Source: Methanocorpusculum petauri (GTDB taxonomy: Archaea; Halobacteriota; Methanomicrobia; Methanomicrobiales; Methanocorpusculaceae). From it: a stretch of 64,000 nucleotides of DNA. Made by a program: the position numbers and the translations under genes. How positions within the stretch are numbered: the stretch's first letter is position 1; each line of letters begins with the position of its first letter. The stretch covers positions 1 through 64,000 of the forward strand of contig NZ_JAPTGB010000004.1 of assembly GCF_026891975.1 (NCBI RefSeq), read 5' to 3'. This document shows positions 29,095 to 37,233 of the stretch, in pieces. Below the pieces are notes generated by a model that worked only from the letters and a program-made list of their open reading frames with translations, did not search any database and had not been told where the DNA came from.

Positions 29095-29499
29095 TTAGGT
29101 GTTGGATGCGAGTGCTTTTTTCATCCACTCTTTGAGTTCTTCCCGCAGCTGCCGGTAGCCGGCAAGTTCGTCACCGCCGATCCCCGGTTCGGGTGATCGA
29201 ACCGGATGGTAGATCAGATGTTCTGTTTTCGGGAACTGTTCCCGTGCTCCCCAGGCGTTGTCACAGAGGACAATGATCGCGTCATACTGCCGGCCGGGTA
29301 GTTCAGTGAGGTGTTTTGCGTACATGCCGGAACAGTCACAGCCGGTTTCTTTGAGGATGTGCAGGACGCGGGGGGAGATGGTTCCCCGTGCGATTCCTGC
29401 GGAGTAAATGTCCCAGCCGGGATGGAGCATCCGGCAGACGCCTTCGGCTATCTGGGAGCGGACGGAGTTGTAGGTGCAGAGGAAGAGGATTGCAGGCAT
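29095..29499 (-). CDS. low-molecular-weight phosphotyrosine phosphatase / arsenate reductase-like
   Basis: The protein has about 134 residues from the ATG at 29499. It begins MPAILFLCTYNSVRSQIAEG: the P-loop C-x5-R is CTYNSVR, as in LMW-PTPase and thioredoxin-coupled ArsC. The IIVLCDNAWGAREQFP segment supplies the second region. Asp general acid (DPA motif) is not obvious, so arsenate reductase versus phosphatase is open. An upstream open frame extends to 29664 but has no conserved sequence. Confidence 0.75.
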   Translation of the reverse strand: MPAILFLCTYNSVRSQIAEGVCRMLHPGWDIYSAGIARGTISPRVLHILKETGCDCSGMYAKHLTELPGRQYDAIIVLCDNAWGAREQFPKTEHLIYHPVRSPEPGIGGDELAGYRQLREELKEWMKKALASNT

Positions 29500-29617
29500 A
29501 CGGGATATCTGTTTTGTGTTGTTGGGTGATGAAGATGGTGTACTCCGTAGATTTGTGAACAGAGGGTTGTTTTCAGAAAAACCCATCACGTCATCCCGCC
29601 AACTATTATAGTACATC

Positions 29618-30025
29618 ATGCCTGTCTCCGCACAAACCAAAGCACAGATAACCGATCTCCTCAACCGGTATCAGACCGCGTACAATGATCATAACGCCGA
29701 AGCGCTTTCCGAACTTCTCGCCGCAGATGTCGTTATGTACGGCTGCCGGACGGAGGAGTTTCTCTCAGGTCGTGAGAGTTTTCTTCATGCGATGCGGAAA
29801 AACTTTGATCGCTATAAAACCGGGGGCATCCGGTTTGCGGATGCGGAGATCAAAAGTGAGGGTGTTATTGCCTGGCTCTCAGTTTCCTGTATGCTGCTGA
29901 GTACAGCCGGAAGCGGTGCTGTGCATGAGACGCCCTGCCGGTTTACGGCGGTTCTTCGCGGCACGGGGCATGCGTGGGAGTTTGCGCAGATTCATATGTC
30001 GCTTGGTTATCCCTATCATGCGTGA
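29618..30025 (+). CDS. SnoaL/NTF2-like (DUF4440-type) protein
   Basis: The protein has 135 residues. N-terminal helix ITDLLNRYQTAYNDHNAEAL followed by LLAADVVMYGCRTEEF is the cone-shaped NTF2/SnoaL_3 fold start; the last strands are ETPCRFTAVLRGTGHAWEFAQIH. These proteins bind or isomerise small ligands. It is divergent from the phosphatase gene with a 118-base gap and stands alone, so no pathway can be assigned. Confidence 0.65.
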   Translation: MPVSAQTKAQITDLLNRYQTAYNDHNAEALSELLAADVVMYGCRTEEFLSGRESFLHAMRKNFDRYKTGGIRFADAEIKSEGVIAWLSVSCMLLSTAGSGAVHETPCRFTAVLRGTGHAWEFAQIHMSLGYPYHA

Positions 30026-30083
30026 GACACTGCTATCCTGAGATAAGTCAGCAGGGATTTGTGTTCACCGGATATTTCGGCAT

Positions 30084-30482
30084 CTATTGTCCGGATGCGG
30101 GGTTGTCGGAACCTGCGGTAGTTGTCCGGTTGGGGATGATCTTTTTGCATGCGGTTTCTGCTTCATTGGTCAGCCGGTACTTGTTGTGCACACCGTCAAA
30201 TACGATCATGATCATTCCATCATCAAGGAATCGCCGGAGATGCCAGTTGCAGGCGGTAAGGCTGATCCGGAGTTTTCCGGCGAGTTCCTGTTTGGTGACG
30301 CCGGGGTGGTTCAGGATGATCGTTATCGCCTGTTTTTCCTTTTCCTGAGAGATGATGATGTACATCAGCCGTTCGGTCTTGACAAAGTTTTCTCCTCCGG
30401 CAAAGTAGTGGGTATGCCCGCGGTATGTCGGGAGTTCCGGGAAGACATACATGGTCTCAAATGGCTGCTGATTCAAACTCAT
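30084..30482 (-). CDS. winged-helix transcriptional regulator (possibly truncated)
   Basis: The protein has about 132 residues. A winged helix occupies the middle (IILNHPGVTKQELAGKLRIS, helix LTACNWHLRRFLDDGMI, wing FDGVHNKYRLTNEAE). The N-terminal 40 residues are poorly structured and the start abuts the AT-rich foreign-looking island at about 30464, so an original longer N-terminus may have been cut off. GC matches the host genes. Target unknown. Confidence 0.65.
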   Translation of the reverse strand: MSLNQQPFETMYVFPELPTYRGHTHYFAGGENFVKTERLMYIIISQEKEKQAITIILNHPGVTKQELAGKLRISLTACNWHLRRFLDDGMIMIVFDGVHNKYRLTNEAETACKKIIPNRTTTAGSDNPASGQ

Positions 30483-30754
30483 TTGATATTTATTATAATG
30501 GGGATCGGAAGTCTCGAATATACAATTTTATTCATGAAATTGGACACATATTCTTGGCAACTCATGAGTTGTCATATGAGTGGTGGGATTTAGTACCGCC
30601 ACTTAGGCATATGACAGTAATGAGTGGTATGTATTTAGGAGACACAACTCAGTGGGATTTTTCATCCTCCGTTCCAGCATACAATGGAGATGCAACACAT
30701 GATAATGCATTGGCAATTCGTGGTTATATGCATAATGTTGCAGATTATGCATAA
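30464..30754 (+). pseudogene. zinc metallopeptidase fragment
   Basis: In frame, from about 30464, it reads ADSNSFDIYYNGDRKSRIY, then FIHEIGHIF (H-E-x-x-H), THELSYEWWDL and a tail ending NVADYA at the stop (30752-30754). The third zinc ligand and most of the protein are missing. The composition is AT-rich, unlike the flanking regulator. A longer frame upstream (to 30425) merely reads through the neighbouring gene. I regard it as a leftover of a larger secreted or lipoprotein peptidase at the edge of an inserted segment. Confidence 0.5.
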
Positions 30755-30815
30755 AACATTATTTTGTAATAAATCTTACCTAACTTGTAAATCAGGAAAT
30801 GGGGGAAACATAAAA

Positions 30816-31433
30816 ATGAAATTTTATCAAGTAATTAGCCAACGTCGAACAATTCGGGATTTGAAAGAAACTGCGGTTTCTAACGAAGTGTTGGAGCGTA
30901 TCATTGCCGCCGGATTGCAAGCCCCTACCCACAACCATAAAAGAGAATGGGAGTTTGTCATTTTACAGGAGCGGGAAGAAAAGGAAAATGCTTTGCAATT
31001 TGTCAAAGATTTTGCGGACGCACAGGGCGAAAACCGTTATGTAAATGCTTCTGCTTCTTTACAACAGAAAATGTATGCCGACGCAATGCCTAAACAATAT
31101 TCCATGTTGTCAAAAAGCGGTTGTGTGATACTTCCTTTTTTCAAGGGAGGAAACAGCCTGTTTCATAGCACTTCTGTCAGTGCCTTAAAATCCTTTGCTT
31201 CAGTGTGGTGTTGCATTGAAAATATATTTCTTGCGGCAACTGCGGAGGGGTTAGCTTGCTCTATGCGTATTCCCGTGGGAAATGAGGGCTTACAAGTAGC
31301 AGAAACCGTTAATGCGCCAAAAGGCTATATACTACCCTGCTATATCGGTCTTGGCTATCCTATGGAGGACGTTGCTATTTTGGAGCAGGTGGAACGCAAA
31401 ACAAGTGATACTTTACATTTTGGTAAATGGTAA
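30816..31433 (+). CDS. nitroreductase family protein
   Basis: The protein has 205 residues. It starts MKFYQVISQRRTIRDLKETA, with the nitroreductase FMN-binding R-R-T-x-R motif. QAPTHNHKREWEFVI and the GLACSMRIPVGNE region follow. Family members are FMN-dependent NAD(P)H reductases of nitro compounds or quinones. ATG 30816 has a GGGGG-type ribosome site just upstream. Codon use is AT-richer than in the host genes. First intact gene of the foreign-looking island. Confidence 0.85.
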   Translation: MKFYQVISQRRTIRDLKETAVSNEVLERIIAAGLQAPTHNHKREWEFVILQEREEKENALQFVKDFADAQGENRYVNASASLQQKMYADAMPKQYSMLSKSGCVILPFFKGGNSLFHSTSVSALKSFASVWCCIENIFLAATAEGLACSMRIPVGNEGLQVAETVNAPKGYILPCYIGLGYPMEDVAILEQVERKTSDTLHFGKW

Positions 31434-31449
31434 AACGGAGGTAGACAAA

Positions 31450-32376
31450 ATGATTATCAATACTGGTGGACGGACAGATACCGTCCAATATTACACGGAA
31501 TGGCTCTTAAACCGTTTTTCGGAGGGATATGCACTTTCACGAAACCCACTATTTCCTAGCAAAGTGACACGCTATGAGTTGACCCCGGACACGGTAGACT
31601 GCGTTGTTTTCTGCTCTAAGAATTATAAGCCCATACTGCCACGCCTGCATGAAATTACAGACCGTTTCAATACCTATTTCCATTACACGATTACCGCCTA
31701 TGGAAAGGATATTGAACCGGGTGTTCCGGGCATAGAGGAAAGTATGGAAACTTTGATAAAACTGTCTGAACTGGTGGGAAAACAACGCATTGCATGGAGA
31801 TATGACCCCGTTCTGCTGACAAAAGAATACACCGTACAACAACATTTAGAAACCTTTGAACGCATGGCGAAAGTGCTTTCTCCTTATATTGACCGCTGCA
31901 TTTTCAGCTTTGTTGAAATGTATAAGAAGTTGGAAAGCAATATGCCAGAACTTATCCTGCTGTCCGAAGAAGATAAGGATGCATTGGCGCAAGGGTTGGG
32001 CGCAATCGCAAATCAATATGGAATTTCCATTCAGACTTGCGGAACAAATGGCGATTTTACGAAGTACGGTATTCATGCGTCCGGCTGCATGACACTTGAT
32101 ATTTTAGGCACAGCAAACGGGGTTGCATTTAAGAACTTGAAGCACAAAGGTATGCGGCAGGGTTGTCATTGTATTGAAAGCCGGGATATAGGGGCTTATG
32201 ATACTTGTCTGAATGGCTGCAAGTATTGCTATGCAAATACAAAACCACAAAAAGCGCGGGAGAATTACAGGCTCCATGACCCCGCTTCACCGTTGCTGTT
32301 AGGTTCTGTAAAGCCGGAGGACATTCTCATACAGGGAGCGCAGAAGTCTTTCCAAAAGGAGAAACGCAATGACTGA
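31450..32376 (+). CDS. DUF1848 protein with C-terminal radical-SAM-like Cys motif
   Basis: The protein has 308 residues from the ATG at 31450, with GGAGG 9 bases upstream. It has the DUF1848 start (MIINTGGRTDTVQYYTEW), and CVVFCSKNYKPILPRL. The C-terminal third carries GCHCIESRDIGAYDTCLNGCKYCYAN, including C-x3-C-x2-C. The function of DUF1848 is not known. The stop overlaps the radical SAM gene by 8 bases, so the two are probably co-translated. Confidence 0.75.
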   Translation: MIINTGGRTDTVQYYTEWLLNRFSEGYALSRNPLFPSKVTRYELTPDTVDCVVFCSKNYKPILPRLHEITDRFNTYFHYTITAYGKDIEPGVPGIEESMETLIKLSELVGKQRIAWRYDPVLLTKEYTVQQHLETFERMAKVLSPYIDRCIFSFVEMYKKLESNMPELILLSEEDKDALAQGLGAIANQYGISIQTCGTNGDFTKYGIHASGCMTLDILGTANGVAFKNLKHKGMRQGCHCIESRDIGAYDTCLNGCKYCYANTKPQKARENYRLHDPASPLLLGSVKPEDILIQGAQKSFQKEKRND

Positions 32377-33283
32377 ACCGATTATCAATGAAATTGAAAC
32401 GGGCAATATTTTGTCAAAATCTAATCTGCCCGTTTGTGAATACTCCGTAAATCCGTATGTAGGGTGTACCCACGCTTGCAAATATTGTTATGCGTCCTTT
32501 ATGAAACGGTTTACGGGACATACGGAAAAATGGGGGACTTTCTTAGATGTAAAGCACTGGAAAGAAATTAAAAACCCCGGAAAATATAAAGGGAAAGAGT
32601 TGTTTATCGGTTCTGTCACCGATCCCTACAATCCACAGGAAGAAATATATGGGCGTACAAGGGCTTTGCTTGAACAATTAAAAGGCAGCGGCGCAAAATT
32701 AAGCATTGCTACGAAATCCGATTTGATATTGCGTGATTTGGACTTGATAAAGACTTTTCCAAATGCTCGTGTTTCATGGTCTGTTAACACACTGGACGAA
32801 AACTTCCGAGCAGATATGGATAATGCCGTTTCGATAAAACGGCGGCTTGCTGCCATGAAAGCGTTTTACCATGCAGGTGTGCGTACTACCTGCTTCATTT
32901 CCCCGATATTTCCTGGAATTACAGATATAAAAGCGATTATCCGGCAGGCAATATCACAATGCAATCTAATCTGGTTGGAGAACCTCAATCTGCGGGGCAG
33001 CTATAAAACTGTCATTATGGACTACATAAAAGAAAAATATCCACAGCTTTGCCCTTTATACCATACGATATACGACTGCAAAGATCGCAGCTATTGGATA
33101 ACGCTTGACAAAGAACTGAAAGCCTTTGCCGCAGAAATCGGGCTTGACTATGTAACAAATGACGACAGTATGACACGGGACTTTAACGCCCCGCCCGTGA
33201 TTGTCAATTACTTTTACCATGAACAGATTAAAAGGTCTGCAAGAAAGGACAGTGATAACCATGCCGGAATTGCCGGAAGTTGA
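32369..33283 (+). CDS. radical SAM protein (SplB-like)
   Basis: The protein has 304 residues. The radical SAM motif C-x3-C-x2-C is at C33, C37, C40 (GCTHACKYC). FIGSVTDPYNPQEE and the barrel follow. It resembles the Rv2578c / spore photoproduct lyase-like group. These enzymes use SAM and [4Fe-4S] to start radical chemistry, often on DNA or RNA. It sits between DUF1848 and a DNA glycosylase gene, and overlaps the latter by 23 bases. A DNA-repair link is a reasonable inference. Confidence 0.8.
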   Translation: MTEPIINEIETGNILSKSNLPVCEYSVNPYVGCTHACKYCYASFMKRFTGHTEKWGTFLDVKHWKEIKNPGKYKGKELFIGSVTDPYNPQEEIYGRTRALLEQLKGSGAKLSIATKSDLILRDLDLIKTFPNARVSWSVNTLDENFRADMDNAVSIKRRLAAMKAFYHAGVRTTCFISPIFPGITDIKAIIRQAISQCNLIWLENLNLRGSYKTVIMDYIKEKYPQLCPLYHTIYDCKDRSYWITLDKELKAFAAEIGLDYVTNDDSMTRDFNAPPVIVNYFYHEQIKRSARKDSDNHAGIAGS

Positions 33284-34091
33284 GACGATAAAAAGAGTAA
33301 TTGAACCACAGATACAAGGGCTAGTCATTGATAAAGTGACCGTAAAACGCCCGGAAGTTGTGGCTTACCCTGCGGCAGACGAATTTTGCGGGTTGCTGAC
33401 GGGACAGACCATATCTCACATGACACGCAGAGGAAAATTTTTGATAATTTGGCTGAATAGCAATGACCGTATTATACTACACCTACGAATGACAGGCTGC
33501 CTTTTGCTTACCCCGGCAGACTACCCGGAAGAAAAGCATACACATATTATTTTCAGCCTAAGCAACTCTATGGAATTGCGCTTCTCTGACACACGCCGTT
33601 TCGGGCGGTTCTGGCTTTTTAGAAAGGACGAAGCCGACACATACAGCGGAGTTGAAAAATTAGGCATAGAGCCGTTTTATGCGGAACTTACCGCCGAATA
33701 TTTGAATACCCATTTAGGGAAACGAAAAAAAGCCGTGAAAGAATGTCTGTTAGATCAGAGTGCCATTGCAGGCATTGGCAATATTTATTCTGACGAAATT
33801 TTGTTTACTGCGGGGATTTACCCGGCACGTCCTGCAAACAACTTAAAAATTGAAGATTGGGAACGCCTTGCTGCTGTTATCCCGGAGCGTCTTTCTTATT
33901 TTATCGAAGTGAACAGAATAACACCAGAGGACTACTTGGAAACTAAAGGGCAGGACTATCGCAACACACCATTTTTACAAGTTTATGGACAAGAAAGCAA
34001 GCCCTGTCCGAAATGCGGTGAAACGCTTTGCCGTATTGTGGTTGGTGGCAGAGGTAGTGTATACTGCCCTGTCTGCCAAAGGGATTTGTAA
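33261..34091 (+). CDS. mutM: formamidopyrimidine-DNA glycosylase (MutM/Fpg)
   Basis: The protein has 276 residues from the ATG at 33261. It begins MPELPEVETI, where Pro2 and Glu3 are catalytic once Met is removed. The H2TH region ECLLDQSAIAGIGNIYSDEI and the C-terminal zinc finger (CPKCGETL ... YCPVCQRDL) are both present, so the enzyme looks complete. It removes 8-oxoguanine and ring-opened purines. Rare in archaea; the gene is of bacterial type and its AT-rich codons support import. Confidence 0.92.
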   Translation: MPELPEVETIKRVIEPQIQGLVIDKVTVKRPEVVAYPAADEFCGLLTGQTISHMTRRGKFLIIWLNSNDRIILHLRMTGCLLLTPADYPEEKHTHIIFSLSNSMELRFSDTRRFGRFWLFRKDEADTYSGVEKLGIEPFYAELTAEYLNTHLGKRKKAVKECLLDQSAIAGIGNIYSDEILFTAGIYPARPANNLKIEDWERLAAVIPERLSYFIEVNRITPEDYLETKGQDYRNTPFLQVYGQESKPCPKCGETLCRIVVGGRGSVYCPVCQRDL

Positions 34092-34112
34092 GTATAGAAA
34101 ACGGAGGATTTT

Positions 34113-34816
34113 ATGAATACAGTTTATTCACTTTTTCAAAATGTAGTTACAGAAAATAGCAATAAAACAGCAATTATTGAAAAGGACAGGACAATGACTT
34201 TTGGGGAGCTTTCTAATCTTGTAGATTTGATAGCGGGGAGCTTTCCAGAGAAAACAACCAGTGTTGGAATTGTTATGAGCCATCGTGTGGAAATGATTGC
34301 CGCAATACTGGCGGTACTAAAATGTGGTGCAAGATATGTTCCGGCAGAGCCGGATTTTCCCACGGGCAGAATACGTTATATGATGGAGGAAGCAAAGGTA
34401 GATTTTATCCTTACCGAAACGTCTTTTATGGATAAACTGGACGGCTTTGATGTGCGGCTGACAGATTGTGAAATCTGCGGACGGGATTTCCCTGCTTTAG
34501 AGATAACGGACACGGGTAAATCCGAACTTCCCGCCTATGTACTTTACACTTCCGGCACAACAGGACGACCAAAGGGAATTTGCGTCACAAACCGTAATGT
34601 TTGCCATTATGTTAGAGCATTTGCAAATGAATTTAAGCCAACCACTATGATATAATGCTGAAACATTCCGTGTGTTCTTTTGATATTTTTGTGGAGGAAG
34701 TTTTTGCAAGCCTGCTCAATGGTGCGGCTCTTGCCATTCCGTCCCCAGAAGATAAGGAAGATATAAAGTCTTTAATTACATCATTATGTATTACAAAGGA
34801 ATCTATTTATTTGTAA
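34113..34816 (+). pseudogene. truncated AMP-binding (NRPS-type adenylation) gene
   Basis: The first frame reads 180 residues of an adenylation domain: MTFGELSNLVDLIAG, VLKCGARYVPAEPDFPTGRI, and the core A3 motif YTSGTTGRPKG. It stops at 34655. One base shift nearby restores DIMLKHSVCSFDIFVEEVF and NGAALAIPSPED, until TAA at 34814. The C-terminal two thirds are absent. GGAGG lies 8 bases before the ATG, like the preceding genes. It is the right end of the foreign-looking island. Confidence 0.8.
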
Positions 34817-34829
34817 ATGGGGAGTCAAA

Positions 34830-35234
34830 ATGTACCTGAACAAGAAAAAAACAATACTCATAGTTGCCCTGCTTGTAGTTGCCCTCCTCCTTCTCACCAT
34901 CTGCATCCTGTTTATTCCGGTGGAAGGGGGAATCAATGTACAGCCTCTCAGTTCTCCTCCCGGAGAAAACGCGGTTATCGTAACCGTGACCTCAGATGAT
35001 CTTGCCCGCCATCCTTCCCTGAAGCGGGCACTGGAAACATCAGAATCCATCATCATTACCAAAAATCCCGTCCACCTTCTCCAGTACGGCGATCGCTGTA
35101 TCAGCGAAGCGGAAGCAATGACCATCACCGACACCTTTGGTTTCCTGTATCGGGAAAACAACGCATCCCCGGTAACATCACGGTACATCAAATGGAACGA
35201 CACGTATTATCAGGTACAGGGATACAGAATCTGA
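34830..35234 (+). CDS. single-pass membrane protein of unknown function
   Basis: The protein has 134 residues. One N-terminal hydrophobic helix (TILIVALLVVALLLLTICIL) anchors an outside domain of about 100 residues (VIVTVTSDDLARHPSLKRAL, YGDRCISEAEAM). No family recognised. GC is back to host level. The frame continues past its UGA stop for 79 more sense codons (next entry), so this may be a shortened or recoded protein. Confidence 0.6.
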   Translation: MYLNKKKTILIVALLVVALLLLTICILFIPVEGGINVQPLSSPPGENAVIVTVTSDDLARHPSLKRALETSESIIITKNPVHLLQYGDRCISEAEAMTITDTFGFLYRENNASPVTSRYIKWNDTYYQVQGYRI

Positions 35235-35474
35235 GATACGCTCCATGTCCCGCAGTACACTTCCCGCAATTGCTATCAGCCCGACCACCCCGGGGAATTC
35301 TCCTCCTGCACCATCGTGGATCAACCGGGAAAACCACCCGGCGTGGTGAGGCACGTGCTCTCCCCACGTCAACAGGCAGATGAACTGCGGGAACGGATCG
35401 GGCTGCCTCGGTGGAAACAAAACCATAAAAAATTCTTGCGGGACATCTCCACTTTTTTCAAATCAAAACTCTGA
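35235..35474 (+). other. in-frame open continuation after the UGA of the membrane gene
   Basis: Directly after the UGA (35232-35234) the same frame is open for 79 codons to a UGA at 35472: DTLHVPQYTSRNCYQPDHPG, VDQPGKPPGVVRHV, LSPRQQADELRERIGLPRW. It has a normal residue mix, no own start codon at its beginning, and GC like its neighbours. It could be the rest of the upstream gene after a nonsense mutation. Confidence 0.45.
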
Positions 35475-35614
35475 AAAAATTTCGCCGGCCAAAAATAAAT
35501 CTCTGGAAAAAAATTTTCAAAAAAAAAATTCAAAAAATTTTTTTTCAAAAATTTTTCTCACGTACACGGATCGTACGACACCGCAGAGCAAACCCGCGGG
35601 CACCGCACAACCGA

Positions 35615-36151
35615 TCAGCAGCATCTCCCGAGCTGATACGCCTGCTCCGGGTACCTCGTCCGTTCCAGATTCATACGGGACGAACAACCGAGAGCCGCAA
35701 CAACACCCGCATCCTCCCACGAAAGATACGACAGAATCCTTTGGTAGTGGGAACGAAGCGGGACAATCGTCTCCTCCCGATCATCGGCTGCCGTCACCAG
35801 CAGAACCGCCCGTTTCCTGCTCTCCATCAGTGCATAATTCACCGAATAAAACCGGTCCACAACCGCCTTCAGCGATGCCGGCATCCCGAAATAATACAGA
35901 GGCATTGCAAACACCACCAGATCTGCCGCGACCAGACGCGGCAGAAGGACATCCATCGCATCGCGGTGCACACACCGCTCTCCCGCAATCCTGCATTTTC
36001 CGCAGCCGAGACAGGGACGCACCTCCTCAAACGCCGCATCGAACCGGAACACTTCATGCCCCGCCTCCTCCGCACCCGCAATAAACCGGTCGGCAAGAAG
36101 TGCTGAAGTTCCTTTGCGGTGCGGGCTTCCGGTAAGTACCGTAATCCTCAT
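35615..36151 (-). CDS. NADPH-dependent FMN reductase / iron-sulfur flavoprotein
   Basis: The protein has 178 residues. The flavodoxin-like start is MRITVLTGSPHRKGTSALL (FMN-phosphate loop). A four-Cys cluster region follows, with CLGCGKCRIAGERCV, which is Isf-like and could bind [4Fe-4S]. PLYYFGMPASLKAVVDR is the FMN isoalloxazine contact. Such proteins carry electrons in methanogens or reduce flavin. It lies downstream of three related genes on the same strand. Confidence 0.82.
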   Translation of the reverse strand: MRITVLTGSPHRKGTSALLADRFIAGAEEAGHEVFRFDAAFEEVRPCLGCGKCRIAGERCVHRDAMDVLLPRLVAADLVVFAMPLYYFGMPASLKAVVDRFYSVNYALMESRKRAVLLVTAADDREETIVPLRSHYQRILSYLSWEDAGVVAALGCSSRMNLERTRYPEQAYQLGRCC

Positions 36152-36161
36152 CGTACTCTCC

Positions 36162-36665
36162 TTACTCCACGACGGTAATCGTTACAGAAAACTCCCCGCC
36201 CATCGCGGCCAGATTCTCCAGCCCGGACGTAATGTGTCCGAGTGGCACAAGCCCGGAAGCGTAGGGGGAGTCGTGATAGAAGATTGCAATGTTTCCCCAG
36301 GGTGCATACAGCATAATGTCTCCTTCTGCCGGATCATATCCTGCGGGAGCATCTGTCGTATCCAACGTCCTCGGCGGATAGGCAATCTTCTCGGTTCCGT
36401 TATAGTCGCGGAACGTCAGCGTCAGCGGAAGCATCGACCGCAGATCCTCTGCGGCCGGATTCTCATACAGCTCTGCGATGACCTCATGACCATCAAAACT
36501 CATGCGTATCCGTGACGAAGAGTTCTCCTCCGGTGTGAGGGTTTCCGGCTCTGCGGAATTTGTTGTCTCTGCTGTCGGAACATCCGTCTGTTCCGGACTG
36601 ACACAGCCGGCAGACGCCGGAAACAGAACTGCAACTGCCAGCAGAAGAACAAAAATGCCTTTCAT
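36162..36665 (-). CDS. lipoprotein with cyclophilin-like (DUF369-type) domain
   Basis: The protein has 167 residues from the ATG at 36665, with GGAGG a few bases before it. The signal peptide ends in a lipobox-like PASAGC (Cys about 21). A Thr/Pro/Glu-rich spacer follows. Then comes a cyclophilin-like_2 domain: IRMSFDGHEVIAELYENPAA, LPLTLTFRDYNGTEKIAYPP, GDIMLYAPWGNIAIFYHD. These domains often accompany flavoproteins; their activity is unproven. It lies between two flavin reductase genes, 10-11 bases apart. Confidence 0.75.
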   Translation of the reverse strand: MKGIFVLLLAVAVLFPASAGCVSPEQTDVPTAETTNSAEPETLTPEENSSSRIRMSFDGHEVIAELYENPAAEDLRSMLPLTLTFRDYNGTEKIAYPPRTLDTTDAPAGYDPAEGDIMLYAPWGNIAIFYHDSPYASGLVPLGHITSGLENLAAMGGEFSVTITVVE

Positions 36666-36676
36666 CTCCTCCCCAT

Positions 36677-37213
36677 TCAGACAGCCCGTCCCATCTCGTA
36701 CGCCTGCTGCATGGCCGGAAGCGTTTTGATATCTCCCTTTGCCCATGCGCCTGTACCGTAGATGATCCCTTTCTCCTTCGCATCCGGCAGACAGTCCGCA
36801 AAACCCCGGAAACATTCAACCGTACGCTGCATGTTCGGAACTGATGTATCCGCTGCGGTCACTATATAATACATCTCTTTGCCGGAAACTTCGGTGTACC
36901 GCGGATAAACGCGATCGATCAGCGTCTTCATCTGGGCATCCACCGAGTAAAAGTACACCGGCGTCGCCAGAACAAGTACATCGCATGCGATGATCTTTTC
37001 GAGAATCTCTGCCATGTCATCATCCTGAATGCACTCCCCGCCGTTTGCCTGACAATAATCGCACGCTGTACAGTAGCCGATCTTTTTATCGGCCAGAACA
37101 ATTTTTTCTGCGGTGTGTCCCGCATCAACCGCTCCGCGGATGAACGCATCACAGAGTGTATCCGAGTTGCCGCCTTTCCGCGGGCTTCCTGAAATAACTA
37201 AAACATTTTTCAT
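36677..37213 (-). CDS. flavodoxin-fold NAD(P)H-dependent reductase
   Basis: The protein has about 178 residues from an ATG at 37213, with GGTGA just upstream; a GTG 9 bases earlier is possible. It has MKNVLVISGSPRKGGNSDTL for FMN binding and the Cys-rich YCTACDYCQANGGECI, likely [4Fe-4S]-like. ATPVYFYSVDAQMKTLIDR follows. A paralogue of the gene at 35615. Its place between two lipoprotein genes suggests one redox unit. Confidence 0.82.
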   Translation of the reverse strand: MKNVLVISGSPRKGGNSDTLCDAFIRGAVDAGHTAEKIVLADKKIGYCTACDYCQANGGECIQDDDMAEILEKIIACDVLVLATPVYFYSVDAQMKTLIDRVYPRYTEVSGKEMYYIVTAADTSVPNMQRTVECFRGFADCLPDAKEKGIIYGTGAWAKGDIKTLPAMQQAYEMGRAV

Positions 37214-37233
37214 CTGATTCACCCGTATTTCCG

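Noticed and set aside
35380-36084. 234-codon plus-strand frame
   Set aside because: It crosses an A/T-run gap and then runs antisense to the FMN reductase gene; Ser/Pro/Thr-rich composition is that of a shadow.
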